64,000 nt of DNA from JASSUD01 sp031963445 (lineage in GTDB: Bacteria > Pseudomonadota > Gammaproteobacteria > Burkholderiales > Burkholderiaceae): assembly GCA_031963445.1 (NCBI GenBank), contig JASSUH010000001.1, positions 1,116,001 through 1,180,000 of the forward strand, written 5' to 3'. The notes under the pieces were generated by a model that searched no databases, was not told where the DNA came from, and worked only from the letters and a program-made list of their open reading frames with translations. Positions 27,009 through 36,970 of this stretch are shown in pieces (position 1 is the stretch's first letter; every line of letters starts with the position of its first letter). Made by a program: the position numbers and the translations under genes.

Positions 27009-27205
27009 TATATGCACAGTGCGACCAGAAGCTGCTGGTTGTCAGTGCGCGTGATCAAGCGTCATATTTTGGGACAAATCTTGGGACAAATGAGGGGAAA
27101 CCAGGGAACTATAAGGGTGTAAGACCTCGTAAAATCAAGGCACTAAACCCCTAGCATTCCCTATATTCCCCTATGTAGTGGGTTCAAATCCCTCCGTTTC
27201 CGCCA
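27009..27205. repeat. ~197-bp prophage-end repeat, copy 2 (candidate att region)
   Basis: The same sequence as 22431-22628 with scattered changes. It closes the second prophage; host-type genes begin after it. Confidence 0.75.
27178..27205 (+). other. tRNA-Ser 3'-end-like sequence (candidate attachment core)
   Basis: GGGTTCAAATCCCTCCGTTTCCGCCA resembles the T arm and acceptor end of a tRNA-Ser in its key parts. No upstream tRNA body is present. Confidence 0.5.
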
Positions 27206-27306
27206 GTTTTATTCCAATTAAAATAACTGACGCAGGCAAATAAAGAGTGGTTAAATTCTTTATGCCGTCTTTATGTTTTCTATCCCATTTCTCAATTCTT
27301 TCTTGA

Positions 27307-28110
27307 TTATCTTCTGAATCTTTTTTTCTCCGCTGAATTTTTCAATAAATCATTCGAATTTTCTTTTTCTGCTTGACGTTTATTTTCATTTTTTTTAGGG
27401 ATGGATTCTCCTAATATATTATTTGTATTTTGAATATATGCTGTAGTGGTGCTTGTATATTTATCGCTAAATGTGTCAGTAATTTTTATAGAATGTATTA
27501 TTTTATTTTCTACGTCTTTGATTTTATCTCGGTTTTTTTTATCTGACTGATTTTCTTCTTCCCTCTCGTAATTTAGTTCTTTCTCATCTATGTTGGTGTA
27601 CTTGGCTATCTCATTAAGGATTTGTAAATCTAAATCTGGGTGTATATGATCTTGTGCTGAATTAAGAGACAGCTTGCGAGAGTCAACGCCTGTCAGTAAT
27701 AAAAGATTATTATGATTATCTGTAGACTGTGCTTGAGAGTGGTCTGTAACTTGCTCATTAAATTTAACATAATCTAATAGGATTGCTATTTGACTATCCT
27801 TTGGTATCAAATCAAAATACGGCAAAAAAAATGAGTGATCTGGGACCGATGCTTGGTCGTTATTCGATAAATTGACCGCTTGCTTTATCTCATTTTGAGT
27901 TTGATCATCAGATGTGATCAGAGTTGGGTCAGGATCGCTATTCAGCAAATTGAAGGTGTTATTTATCTCGTTTGCCTCTTCTGGATTATCAGATGTGAAT
28001 AGAGTTGGGTCAGGATCTCTATTCAGAAAATCGATTTTCTCTATCTCGGCTGCCTGATCTAGATCATCAAATGTGAATGAAGTTGGGTCGCTACTATTAG
28101 GATTACTCAT
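27307..28110 (-). CDS. Acidic tandem-repeat protein with basic C-terminus, unknown
   Basis: A 267-residue AT-rich gene. Residues ~8-85 hold three units of ~26 residues built on DPDPTLxTSD...EIN...LLN. A predicted helical middle and a highly charged stretch (REEENQSDKKNRDKIKD) follow. The C-terminus is basic (KKNENKRQAEKEN...EKKRFRR) and resembles a bipartite nuclear-localization sequence. No Sec signal and no recognised family. It starts just outside the second prophage end. Action in a eukaryotic cell is a speculation from composition. Confidence 0.6.
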   Translation of the reverse strand: MSNPNSSDPTSFTFDDLDQAAEIEKIDFLNRDPDPTLFTSDNPEEANEINNTFNLLNSDPDPTLITSDDQTQNEIKQAVNLSNNDQASVPDHSFFLPYFDLIPKDSQIAILLDYVKFNEQVTDHSQAQSTDNHNNLLLLTGVDSRKLSLNSAQDHIHPDLDLQILNEIAKYTNIDEKELNYEREEENQSDKKNRDKIKDVENKIIHSIKITDTFSDKYTSTTTAYIQNTNNILGESIPKKNENKRQAEKENSNDLLKNSAEKKRFRR

Positions 28111-28357
28111 AATGAGGGTCTCTAAACTGAATGATTCTTTGTTTCTTGAAGTCTAGCCAACCCTCAGTCAATTAGCCGGATAAGCACGAATTCTCAGCCT
28201 AGTAGACGAAATAGTGTGATTGAAAGTTACCTGTAATAAAAATTAAGTTATCTTTGTCAATTTACATGCCCACGGAGTTGATGACGAACGATGCTATTGA
28301 ATATGGAGATTAGTTTGTCACTATCGTGATTGAAGGGCGCAACGCCAACATGATTCT

Positions 28358-29236
28358 ATGAGCAATAGGCCTACTAATAGTTGTACAACGTTAATTAGTG
28401 CCGCTAACCTTGCAACGCGTATCGTTGAAGAACCCGACGCAACGATTATCTTAGACTGCCGTTTTGATCTAAATAATGAGAACGCAGGCAAGGCAGCTTA
28501 TGATGTCAGTCATATACCCCAAGCCCACTATGTACATCTGAATCACGTACTGTCTGGCAAGCGTACCGGATATAACGGACGCCATCCATTGCCAGCGCGT
28601 ACAGCCTTAGCTCGCGATCTCGCTGCTTATGGATTATGCAATTCACATCAGGTGATTGCTTATGATGCGCAAGGTGGGATATTTGCTGCGCGATTGTGGT
28701 GGTTACTGCGTTGGTTAGGCCATGAAGCGGTTGCGGTGCTCGATGGTGGTTTGCAAGCTTGGCAAGAAACGGGATTGCCTCTTACTGATATTTTGCCTGC
28801 CGCTAAGATAGGGGACTTTGCGCCTGCTTCGTCACTTGTCGCTACCGTTGATGTGGAAGCGGTAATGCTTAATATACGCACGCAAGAATATAGGCTGATC
28901 GATGCACGCTCTGCAGATCGCTACCGAGGGGAGAATGAGACGCTGGATATTGTTGGTGGTCATATTCCAGGAGCCGTTCAGCGTTTCTTCAAAGATAATT
29001 TAACTGCTGCAGGCTACTTTAAATCAGCATCTGTTTTGCGTGAAGAATTCAGCGCGCTGTTGGGTGAAAAGTCCGCTGAGCGAGTTATCTTACAGTGCGG
29101 ATCTGGCGTTTCCGCTTGCCTTCATGCATTGGCAATGGATGTTGCGGGTTTACGGGGAGCGGCCCTTTACCCCGGCTCATGGAGTGAATGGTGTGCAGAT
29201 CCTAAGCGACCTATTGCGACCGGAACCGATTTTTAA
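28358..29236 (+). CDS. sseA: 3-mercaptopyruvate / thiosulfate sulfurtransferase
   Basis: A 292-residue protein with two rhodanese domains (about 15-140 and 165-285). The active-site loop is C247-G-S-G-V-S; CGSGV is the mercaptopyruvate-type loop, while thiosulfate sulfurtransferases usually have CRxGx. The CRFDL and HIPQAHYV motifs of domain 1 and DARSADRYRG...GHIPGA of domain 2 are present. It moves sulfane sulfur from mercaptopyruvate to an acceptor in cysteine breakdown and detoxification. A monocistronic core gene at the edge of the accessory block. Confidence 0.88.
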   Translation: MSNRPTNSCTTLISAANLATRIVEEPDATIILDCRFDLNNENAGKAAYDVSHIPQAHYVHLNHVLSGKRTGYNGRHPLPARTALARDLAAYGLCNSHQVIAYDAQGGIFAARLWWLLRWLGHEAVAVLDGGLQAWQETGLPLTDILPAAKIGDFAPASSLVATVDVEAVMLNIRTQEYRLIDARSADRYRGENETLDIVGGHIPGAVQRFFKDNLTAAGYFKSASVLREEFSALLGEKSAERVILQCGSGVSACLHALAMDVAGLRGAALYPGSWSEWCADPKRPIATGTDF

Positions 29237-29251
29237 TCATAACCAAAGAAT

Positions 29252-29280
29252 GTAGGTTGGGGTGACGAAGGAACCCCAAC
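29252..29280. repeat. GTTGGGG palindrome, copy 1
   Basis: GTTGGGG and CCCCAAC flank an 11-base loop (TGACGAAGGAA). Followed by the longer shared tail through about 29330 (CCTTCTGCTTAGAGATC). Confidence 0.85.
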
Positions 29281-29755
29281 ATGCCTACCAAGTACCTCTC
29301 ACAGCCTTCTGCTTAGAGATCATGAATAGTCCTCTTAGCAAAGGTAACTCTACCTCCAGAGGATGCTACTCAGCAGCACCTCAGCATTGGGATTTGTTCC
29401 TTAGCTCATATGCTCCGATGGCTGATAATCAAATTTGAGCAATTGATCTCATTTTTAATTGTTTTTTATCTTCTTTAATCGACTAATGATCGTTAACTCG
29501 TGTTCGTCATCGTTTTTGCACCGATGCAGTTGATGTTAACGATAGAAGTTTTCCTATGAGCGAATCACTGGCTGATTCTATTGGTGCTGCTTGGTTGGCA
29601 AAAACTTATGGCGTTATACCGATGGCGCACTGTCTCCCCCCTTGTTAAGAAAACCTTAACAGATTATTAGAAAACCTCCCTTCTTCTGCAATCATTTAAT
29701 TGGTGTTTCTTAAAAGTAATGCAGGCTTTTATTATTAGGTAGGAGAGGGCTGGGT
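29281..29755. other. Gap with repeat tail and a 30-codon ORF remnant
   Basis: It holds the tail of the palindrome unit. A 30-codon frame at 29556-29648 (SIGAAWLAKTYGVIPMAH) looks like the first residues of a lost gene. The rest is AT-rich and shows nothing else. Confidence 0.4.
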
Positions 29756-30331
29756 TTAACACATTTTGTAAACCAAGAATTCTCCTTTCCCAACAGGAAC
29801 AAGCGAAGTTAAAAAATGAGAATTTGAATTAAAATAATTCATCAAAGGTTCTAATTCTTTCTGATGTGAAACTGCATTATCACAAATAAGTAATCCGCCA
29901 GCATTTAATAGCCTAAGCACGTCTTCAATCATTGCCATATACACCGAACGATCTGCATCTAAAAAGATGCAATCAAATGGTTCTAGTTTTTTAGAAATAA
30001 TCTCTTGTGCATCTCCTTGTATTAAAGTAATTTTATCGTTCAGCCCAGATCTTTTGAAATTGTCTTGAGCCTGTCGAATTTTTTCTAAGCACCTTTCGAT
30101 GGTATATATATGGCCGCCTTGCTCAACGCCAGATGCAAGCCATAATGTTGAATAGCCATTGGAAGTTCCAACTTCTAAAATTCTTTTAGCCTTAGTGGTC
30201 TTTACTATTAATTTAAGAAATTGACCGGTATCACGGGTGATATTCAGATATTTTTTGCTTTTATCAGTTTCTATTAGGTCATTCTCGTAACCTATTTTTT
30301 CAAGTTCCCTTAATAAATTATCTAGTTCCAT
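29756..30331 (-). CDS. Class I SAM-dependent O-methyltransferase
   Basis: A 191-residue protein of the caffeoyl-CoA/catechol O-methyltransferase type. The SAM-binding motif I is RILEVGTSNGYSTLWLA (residues ~50-66), the acidic residue after strand 2 is in HIYTIERC, and the metal/substrate motif is DCIFLDADRSVY. The usual N-terminal lid is short. The gene is markedly AT-rich compared with sseA or kgtP, which suggests acquisition. It has no operon partner, so the substrate is unknown. Confidence 0.85.
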   Translation of the reverse strand: MELDNLLRELEKIGYENDLIETDKSKKYLNITRDTGQFLKLIVKTTKAKRILEVGTSNGYSTLWLASGVEQGGHIYTIERCLEKIRQAQDNFKRSGLNDKITLIQGDAQEIISKKLEPFDCIFLDADRSVYMAMIEDVLRLLNAGGLLICDNAVSHQKELEPLMNYFNSNSHFLTSLVPVGKGEFLVYKMC

Positions 30332-30475
30332 AGTTTTTTGTCCTTTGTTAAGTATATTTAATCGTTATACAGAACATCGATCTTGCTTTTTGCATCATCT
30401 GCTTTTCATAAACACGTTAAAATGCTCAGTTGCAGTATATATTGAATTTTTAAAAATCTAAATATTGAGGATATT

Positions 30476-32065
30476 ATGAAGGTAGGTGCTATTTCTGGGG
30501 TTAATAGCTTGGTGGTGGCTGAAACTACGAGGCAGTTGAAGGAAAAAAATCAGCAAGACCCGAAGGAGGTAGCGTTACAAGAGGTTGCAGTTCATGGAGA
30601 TTTGAATGAGCAAAAGCAACGAAGGCCACAGAAAATAATGCAGCAAGATACTGTTGTTAGAAAAAATTATGAAGGTCTTTTTTCGAAGCTGCCGGTAGAG
30701 TTAAAAATAAATATTTGCGAGCTTTTGTCATTGAAGGATTTGGCGTGGTTTGGCTTGGCTAATAAAAGCTTTATGTCATTTGTTGCTCAAACTCTTGCAG
30801 GAAATAAAAATATTAAAGCTCAATGGGCTGAAGGGCAAATAAATTATTATGCTAATTTTGTAAAAAATATACTGCAAAGCGATAATGAATTAAGTGTAGA
30901 CAATATTTTAAAATGGAAAGAAGGAAAAATAGAAAGTGCACGGTATATAGGGCTTTTACCTGTTGAGAATGTAAAAATTGAAAATTATCTGACTATGTTG
31001 GATGCTTTCGGATGCAAAAAAGATATTCTAGGCTTAACTATAAAAATGCCACTGCTACCTACGTCACATGTAAATGCAATGATTGATAAGTTAGAAAATA
31101 TTTTTAAAAATAATGGAGATATAACTTATGCAAATTTAAATTTTTCTGAGGTTGAGTTTGCGGATGATGATATAAAAAAACTTTTTCCTATTATTCCAAA
31201 AAATACTTATCAAATTTCTTTCGGTTTTGGAAGTTTTGGGGATGAAAGTATTGGAAATTTTATTTCATTTTTTAAAGATACGGATATTTTTTAACTATCT
31301 ATGTTTTTTTATAACCCTCCTGGCCCAGATGATAAACCTGAGGGCATTAATCTTCCAAATATAAGTGATGATGGATTAAAAGTCTTATCAGAATCATGGC
31401 CAAAAAATATAAAAGAATTGCGTTTGGTGGGAGATAAAATTAATAATGAGTTATTTGATTTTATTTTAAATAATTTGCCTAAAAGTGTGGAGAATTTAAT
31501 TCTCTGTAATAATAATATCGATGGAATATTTTATGAAAAGCTCCCAGAAAATATCAGGGTGCTTTGTATAGCTGGCAATCATATCGCTGCAGATGGATTT
31601 AAGAGGGTGATAAAAAAACTTCCTAAAGATCTTGATGTATTATCGTTTGAATTAAATCTAATTGATGGTAAGAATGAGAGGTTTGAAGATTTGGATCTTT
31701 TCCCTAAAAAGCTTAGCCGATTATTTCTCTCTGACAATACTATTGGTATTAATGGCTTTAAGAATATATTGAAAAAATTGCCAAATAGCTTGGAAATTTT
31801 AAGATTAAATAGAAATGATATTAATAATCTAATGAATTCGACCAATAATTTAAAATTGGATATCCGTAATCCCCAGAAATTACCTGATTCGCTTAAGGAA
31901 TTGCATTTGTCGGGTAATGATATGAGCAAGGAGGATATAGCTATTCTTATAAGCTCATTAATATTCCCTGAAAATTTTAATAAGCTTGTTATAGATAATC
32001 ATATATTTAATTACGGCGATATTTTAGGTTGTCAATTAGACATGGCTCTCGCATTCAAAGATTAG
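30476..32065 (+). pseudogene. F-box / LRR candidate effector split by an in-frame TAA
   Basis: Two frames, 30476-31294 and 31301-32065, are in the same phase and separated only by TAA-CTA-TCT, so they read as one ~530-codon gene. Part 1 has an F-box-like motif at residues ~69-105 (FSKLPVELKINICELLSLKD, LANKSFMSFV). Part 2 is made of leucine-rich units with a ~22-residue step (NIKELRLVGDKI, SVENLILCNNNI, KLSRLFLSDNTI, SLEILRLNRNDI, SLKELHLSGNDM). A+T is very high (about 70% by eye), unlike the flanking core genes. It may be a recent pseudogene, or the two halves may be made separately, since an ATG opens part 2. Confidence 0.72.
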
Positions 32066-32388
32066 CATGGCTTAATATAGAACCGTCGTACCCCTAGACT
32101 ATGCTTGCCTTCTTGCCAAACTAGTGTCGGGCAAGGAGGCCTCAGTTGATTATCCTGCGGCTCCCAATCTATTCAGCATTTTTCCCGTATTTTCTGCGTA
32201 AATATTCTTTGCTTATCATTAATCCAGCGCCTTTCCAAATGGCTTGCAGCGCCTTACAGATAGACGAGTCTGAAGATTCCTGTTACCTTCCTCGCCGCGC
32301 TGGCGCATTAGCAATCCTTACTCCTGTTTTATTCAGGGTCTCCTTAAATGCCGCTGCAACAAGTTTGATTAAGAATGAGTGATAACGT
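32066..32388. other. Intergenic region with partial mini-element
   Basis: Around 32125-32175 it carries GGCAAGGAGGCCTCAGTTG and CTATTCAGCA, sequences shared with the element at 53503-53612, so this is a decayed copy. A 78-codon frame over it is probably not a gene. Confidence 0.5.
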
Positions 32389-33657
32389 ATGAACGCTGGA
32401 CAACGACGTATTTTTGCCATCATGGCTGCTTCATCGGGTAATTTAGTGGAGTGGTTTGATTTTTATGTGTACTCATATTGCGCCATTTACTTTGCGCCAT
32501 CTTTTTTTCCTGCAAGTGATTCAACCACTCAATTACTGAATACGGCCGGTATTTTTGCTGCCGGTTTTTTAATGCGGCCTTTGGGCGCGTGGTTCTTGGG
32601 GCGCTTGGCTGATCGGCAAGGGCGTCGGCTGGCAATGATGGTGGCAGTGCTGATGATGTGTGGCGGGTCGCTGCTTATCGCTTGCTTACCGACTTATGCT
32701 CAGATTGGCAAAGCAGCACCAGCATTGCTTTTGCTTGCTCGTCTGCTGCAAGGTTTATCCGTGGGCGGAGAATATGGTGTCAGTGCCACTTACTTAAGTG
32801 AAATTGGCACACAAGATCGGCGCGGATTTTTTGCGTCCTTTCAGTACGTGACATTGATTGGTGGGCAATTACTGGCTTTGTTAGTGATTGTGATCTTGCA
32901 GCATATTTTGCCTGATTCTGAGTTAAAGGCATGGGGCTGGCGGATTCCTTTCATTATTGGTGCATTCGCTGCGCTAATTGCTTTATGGCTACGCCGCTCG
33001 CTGAATGAAACTGCTTCAAAAGAAGTCCGTTCGCACAGTCAAGCTGGAACATTACAGGGATTGTTTCAGCATAAACGGTCAATTTTGACGGTGCTTGGCT
33101 TTACCGCTTGTGGCTCGTTGACTTTCTATACCTTCACCACCTACATGCAGAAATATTTGATTAATACGGCAGGGATGGCGCCCAAGACTGCCAGTGTATT
33201 AATGATGAGTGCACTCTCTGTATGTCTATTTTTAAACCCTATTTTTGGTGCGCTGTCTGACAAAATTGGTCGTCGTGCAATGATGATCATATACAGTGCG
33301 CTGACCATGCTATGCACGATACCTATTATGCAAACGTTGAAAGGGACGACGAATCCTTATATAGCGTTTGGTTTAGTGATGAGTGCCTTAACTATCCTCA
33401 CTCTCTATACGTCGATTGGCGGCTTACTCAAAGCCGAATTATTTCCGACAGAAGTACGTGCCCTCGGCGTAGGCCTAGCTTACGCGCTCTCGAATGCTGC
33501 GTTTGGCGGCAGTGCTGAGTATGTTGCGTTGAAATTGAAATCATTAGGCATAGAATCGAGCTTTTATTGGTATGTAACAGCGTTTGCGTTGATGTGTCTG
33601 TTCATCTCTTTAAGCATGCGGGATTTACGGCGACATGGGTATTTAAAGGATGAGTAA
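32389..33657 (+). CDS. kgtP: 2-oxoglutarate permease (MHS family, MFS)
   Basis: A 422-residue transporter with 12 predicted membrane segments. It is very close to E. coli KgtP along its length as I recall it: SSGNLVEWFDFYVYSYC, AAGFLMRPLGAWFLGRLADR, LLARLLQGLSVGGEYG, FASFQYVTLIGGQLLALL, FYTFTTYMQKYLINTAGM. The GRLADRQGRR loop between segments 2 and 3 is the MFS signature. It brings 2-oxoglutarate in with protons. Uptake of a TCA intermediate fits a nutrient-dependent lifestyle. Monocistronic. Confidence 0.93.
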   Translation: MNAGQRRIFAIMAASSGNLVEWFDFYVYSYCAIYFAPSFFPASDSTTQLLNTAGIFAAGFLMRPLGAWFLGRLADRQGRRLAMMVAVLMMCGGSLLIACLPTYAQIGKAAPALLLLARLLQGLSVGGEYGVSATYLSEIGTQDRRGFFASFQYVTLIGGQLLALLVIVILQHILPDSELKAWGWRIPFIIGAFAALIALWLRRSLNETASKEVRSHSQAGTLQGLFQHKRSILTVLGFTACGSLTFYTFTTYMQKYLINTAGMAPKTASVLMMSALSVCLFLNPIFGALSDKIGRRAMMIIYSALTMLCTIPIMQTLKGTTNPYIAFGLVMSALTILTLYTSIGGLLKAELFPTEVRALGVGLAYALSNAAFGGSAEYVALKLKSLGIESSFYWYVTAFALMCLFISLSMRDLRRHGYLKDE

Positions 33658-33882
33658 ATTCTGATTTGGTTACAGCTCTAATGCTTAAGGGTTCCGCCTG
33701 ATAGACGAGGGAAATTAGCGCTGCCAGTATCTAAAGTTTTGTTAGATAGCTGTTCAGGCACACAGCCTTAGGCTGCTTTATTTTTACTTAACTTACAGCG
33801 TTGAATTTCGATCTTGAGTTAAGCGCGCTTAAGTAATAAATCTAGCAATTAGTGTGACGCCAAAATTTTTAAAGGTTGATTT

Positions 33883-34647
33883 ATGTTCAGTATCCAGGGT
33901 GCAGGCATAGTTTCAGGTTCATCGAATTCTAATCACTCTTGTGTTGGTTCGAATGCAGGCTCGGAAAGTGATGCGGTTTCTAATTACTCTTCCGTTGATT
34001 CGGCATTGGCAGAGGAAGACAGTCTAGAGAGCAAATTCGATAAGTTAGGTGTAGCAATCTGGAGTATGGGTGCGGGAGCAGAAAGTGATGCGGTTCACAA
34101 TCTGCTCATAAATATATTGAAAACTTTGCAAGACAAAGGGTTGGTCGATAATCTTTTCAGTGATGAAGCTGAGTCTCATAAATTCGCAGAAGATTTAATT
34201 CAGTTTATCCACAGCCAAATATTGCCATTAGCAGATAAGACCGATAACTTTCTTCAGCCAAATAGTAAAAGAAGGATTTTTGAGCAAGAGCTAGATAAGC
34301 GCCTTAAATCAGAGGAAGCTGAAGATGCAAGCGCAGATTTTCTTAAAGAGAATTATCGGGCTGTTTTTGAGAAAATTAGGGACTTAAACGCACAGTTGGA
34401 CGAAGAATGCCCAACAGTATTCAGTAGTTGGAAAAAGGATCCGTTGAAAATTATATTCAATGGTTTGGTAGAGCTAGCCGCCTTCGTATTTGGTCAAACA
34501 ATAGCTTCAATAGGTTCGGCGTTTAATATGGAGTGGAAGGCAGAGGAGGCGATAAAAAGCTATAAGATCGGGTTCTTTCAACCTTCTAAGGCTGTGCTAA
34601 AAAATATTAATCTTGAATTGCTGAAGGTAAGGGCACAAATAGTTTAA
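33883..34647 (+). CDS. Orphan protein with Ser-rich leader, unknown
   Basis: A 254-residue protein. Residues 1-45 are Ser/Asn/Gly-rich (GIVSGSSNSNHS...), with no Sec signal. The rest is acidic and helical, with a moderately hydrophobic stretch at ~190-215 (IIFNGLVELAAFVFGQTIAS). AAAGG lies before the ATG. It stands alone between kgtP and a repeat cluster, and I do not recognise the family. The leader is of the kind found on type III-secreted proteins, which is only a hint. Confidence 0.55.
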   Translation: MFSIQGAGIVSGSSNSNHSCVGSNAGSESDAVSNYSSVDSALAEEDSLESKFDKLGVAIWSMGAGAESDAVHNLLINILKTLQDKGLVDNLFSDEAESHKFAEDLIQFIHSQILPLADKTDNFLQPNSKRRIFEQELDKRLKSEEAEDASADFLKENYRAVFEKIRDLNAQLDEECPTVFSSWKKDPLKIIFNGLVELAAFVFGQTIASIGSAFNMEWKAEEAIKSYKIGFFQPSKAVLKNINLELLKVRAQIV

Positions 34648-34742
34648 ATGAAGCTCAGCAGCACTCTGTGAGATCCACTCAATAAATCGGTAAGCAATTC
34701 ATTGAAGACGCTATTGGAAGGGATGAATCAACCTTCTAAATT

Positions 34743-34771
34743 GTAGGTTGGGGTGACGAAGGAACCCCAAC
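34743..34771. repeat. GTTGGGG palindrome, copy 2
   Basis: Exact GTAGGTTGGGGTGACGAAGG start and CCCCAAC end. Paired with an inverted copy 53 bp downstream. Confidence 0.85.
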
Positions 34772-34824
34772 ATGCCGACCAACAGCCTCTTAGAGCCTGT
34801 TCATGATCTTCAAAAGTGGGTTGT

Positions 34825-34853
34825 GTTGGGGTTCCTGCGTCACCCCAACCTAC
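34825..34853. repeat. GTTGGGG palindrome, copy 3 (inverted)
   Basis: GTTGGGGTTCCTGCGTCACC then CCAACCTAC, the reverse orientation of copy 2, with one loop change. Confidence 0.85.
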
Positions 34854-35287
34854 GAAAATGCCCCTCCTTAAAAAATCAAAATTCCCCTCATTTTTGTCTA
34901 GCGTGTTGGCTAGAGCATTTTCATTGTTTACAAATTCCAGAGAGTCTTCTTTGCTGTGATCTGCTTGTCGCACCAAGAGAAGCTATCCATTCGCCTACAG
35001 ACGAGTGTGGTCGATTTAATTTGAGAGTGCGCTAGACCTTTCGTTAGCGGCTCCGGCTTAATAAAGCTCATCATTAAGGTTTTTGCCCTATCCATATAAA
35101 GAGTTATCTCTGACAAAATTCGGAAGATTCTGATCTGCGATTCTGTTTTAGGGTGCCCAAAAATTATTTGCTGGCTGCCCCCCCTTCTTAATCTTTAAGC
35201 ATGGCAAGTGAATCTGCTGTCGTGCGAAGAATCAAAACCTAATCTTATGTAGTTCCAGTAAAACGCTGAATTTACGAAAGTTGGATT
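34854..35287. other. Intergenic region, no gene seen
   Basis: It follows the inverted palindrome pair. No protein-like frame, tRNA or clear terminator was found. The next start at 35288 has only a weak upstream Shine-Dalgarno-like sequence. Confidence 0.4.
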
Positions 35288-36810
35288 ATGTCTATCGAAA
35301 ACTCCACCCTTACTCTTCGCTTTGGTAGTGCACAAAACTTAGGTTACAGTCCTGTACGTAACGATGAGAGCCTTGAAACCTTTATTGATGTACGGCTGGC
35401 TAATATAAAAGCTAATATAGAAGAGAGCCTTCAGAGGATGAGTGGTGCAGAGAACGGGGAAGATATAGAGAACAACCCTCTCCATCAGTGGATTACGAGT
35501 TTATCAGCCCAATTAGAAAAGCTTGATTCGAGCAGAAATTCTTTAGCTGAAAATGTATCAGCCAACACTGAAAAAGCAGTGGACGACATCATTAGTAGCT
35601 TTGAGGTCGTACTTCCTTGCATAGAAGAACTACAAAGCTCTCCAAATAATATCGAAGCTTCAAAGAAGATTGAGCAGCACTGCAAAAATATAGCGAGCCA
35701 AGTCCAGAAATTGACGCGAGCGTTAGAAGGGCGGCCTAGCTATTGGGAAAGCGCAGCATTAATCCTAGGCGGGGCGGCTCTATCGCTGATGGGCTACACC
35801 ATTCTAGCTCCGGTTGCGATCGTTGTCGGTTTGGGATGGGGGGTATATCAAGCTTGCTGCAATTCTAAATTGGGCGTTATAAGTGCAACGATTCAGCTAC
35901 TTACCAAGATATCGGATTTTGTACAGAACTCTGTTTTGATGCCCGCATATAGCTATGCGAAAGCCAAAGTTTGGACCCCAGCCTATGATTGGTGCCGTCC
36001 TGTAACCAGGCTGGATACAATGCTGGCTAGCTTGAAAGATGAGATCTCTATAATGCGTGGCGAGGGGGATGAGGGAATACAGAATGCAACCCTGCGTCAC
36101 CAGCTTGGGCTCTTATCAGAGCAACTGAAACTGCTTAATTTGACCAGAAATCTTTTGCCTTTTGAGGAAGATTTTAAAAATACTGAAGAAATTGCAGAAG
36201 GAATTTTGGAAATTTTAAGGGCAGGGATGGCAAGTCCGGTTTGCTATCTCTTATAAAAGCCGTAGACAGGGGGCTAGCTCTTTCTCCAGGTGGTTCAAAT
36301 ATAGAATCCTTGAAGACACAGGTTGAAGACTATTTTGGAAAAATATCAACCCAAGTCGGGAAATTGAAAGAAAATTGCGATAAATCAAAAGAGAGAAAAG
36401 AGGCGCTTGAAAATTGGAAAAATGCGGCCTTGATCTTAGGTGGCGCTGCACTATTCGCGGCAAACAAGAGCGTGCTTTTGTTCTCCCTACCTGTTGGGGC
36501 ACTCTGGCTTATCTATGAAGTTCATCACTCATATAGAGGGAAAATCTTACGTCAAACTGTTGAATTGCTTAATAAGGTTGAGGGGCAAAAGACGATAATT
36601 GATTCTAAGCTTCTGGTTAGTGAATTAGCACATACAAAAATAAGAGTGCAGCAATCCGAGGAAAGGGAAGCCGAAACAAAGGTAGTATTGCAATCTTTAC
36701 TAGAGAAAACGGAAAGTAATGCTCAAGTATTAAAATTCTTGGTAGATAACCTCGCTACTTATGCATCTTTTATAGCTATCCAAAATGGATGTGCCTCAAT
36801 TTCAGAGTAA
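35288..36810 (+). pseudogene. Tandem-repeat membrane protein broken by a frameshift
   Basis: Frame 1 (35288-36256, 322 codons) and frame 2 (36241-36810) overlap in different phases. Frame 1 holds a full repeat (LSAQLEKLDSSRNSL, NIEASKKIEQHCKNIASQVQ, SAALILGGAALSLMG plus a membrane segment). It then starts a second one (LSEQLKLLNLTRNLL, NTEEIAEGILEIL) that continues only in frame 2 (NIESLKTQVEDYFGKISTQV, NAALILGGAALFAAN). The order shows one ancestral gene of two ~190-residue units, shifted near 36235. A coiled coil ends frame 2. Function unknown; programmed shifting is possible but no slippery site stands out. Confidence 0.72.
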
Positions 36811-36900
36811 TTTAAGCAGTGTTGTTCGGCTAGAGAGTTGATCGCTTTTAGAAAAAATATACTTCTGAATTTGGATTGGGATTGTTTTTAACGCGAAGTG

Positions 36901-36906
36901 TATAAT
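36901..36906 (+). promoter_or_regulatory. Candidate -10 box (TATAAT)
   Basis: A perfect TATAAT 65 bp upstream of the small gene at 36971. A TTGGGA at 36876-36881 could be the -35 but leaves a 19-bp spacer. Weak support. Confidence 0.35.
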
Positions 36907-36970
36907 GGCGAGCGGTTAAACAAGCTAAATTTTATTAAATATCTATTTTAAATAAATTCTGAGAAATATT

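Noticed and set aside
32146..32382. A 78-residue protein upstream of kgtP
   Set aside because: It lies over a decayed mini-element and has no recognisable start signal or domain.
36901..36970. A confident sigma-70 promoter
   Set aside because: The -10 is perfect but the best -35 is 19 bp away, so it is kept only as a weak candidate.
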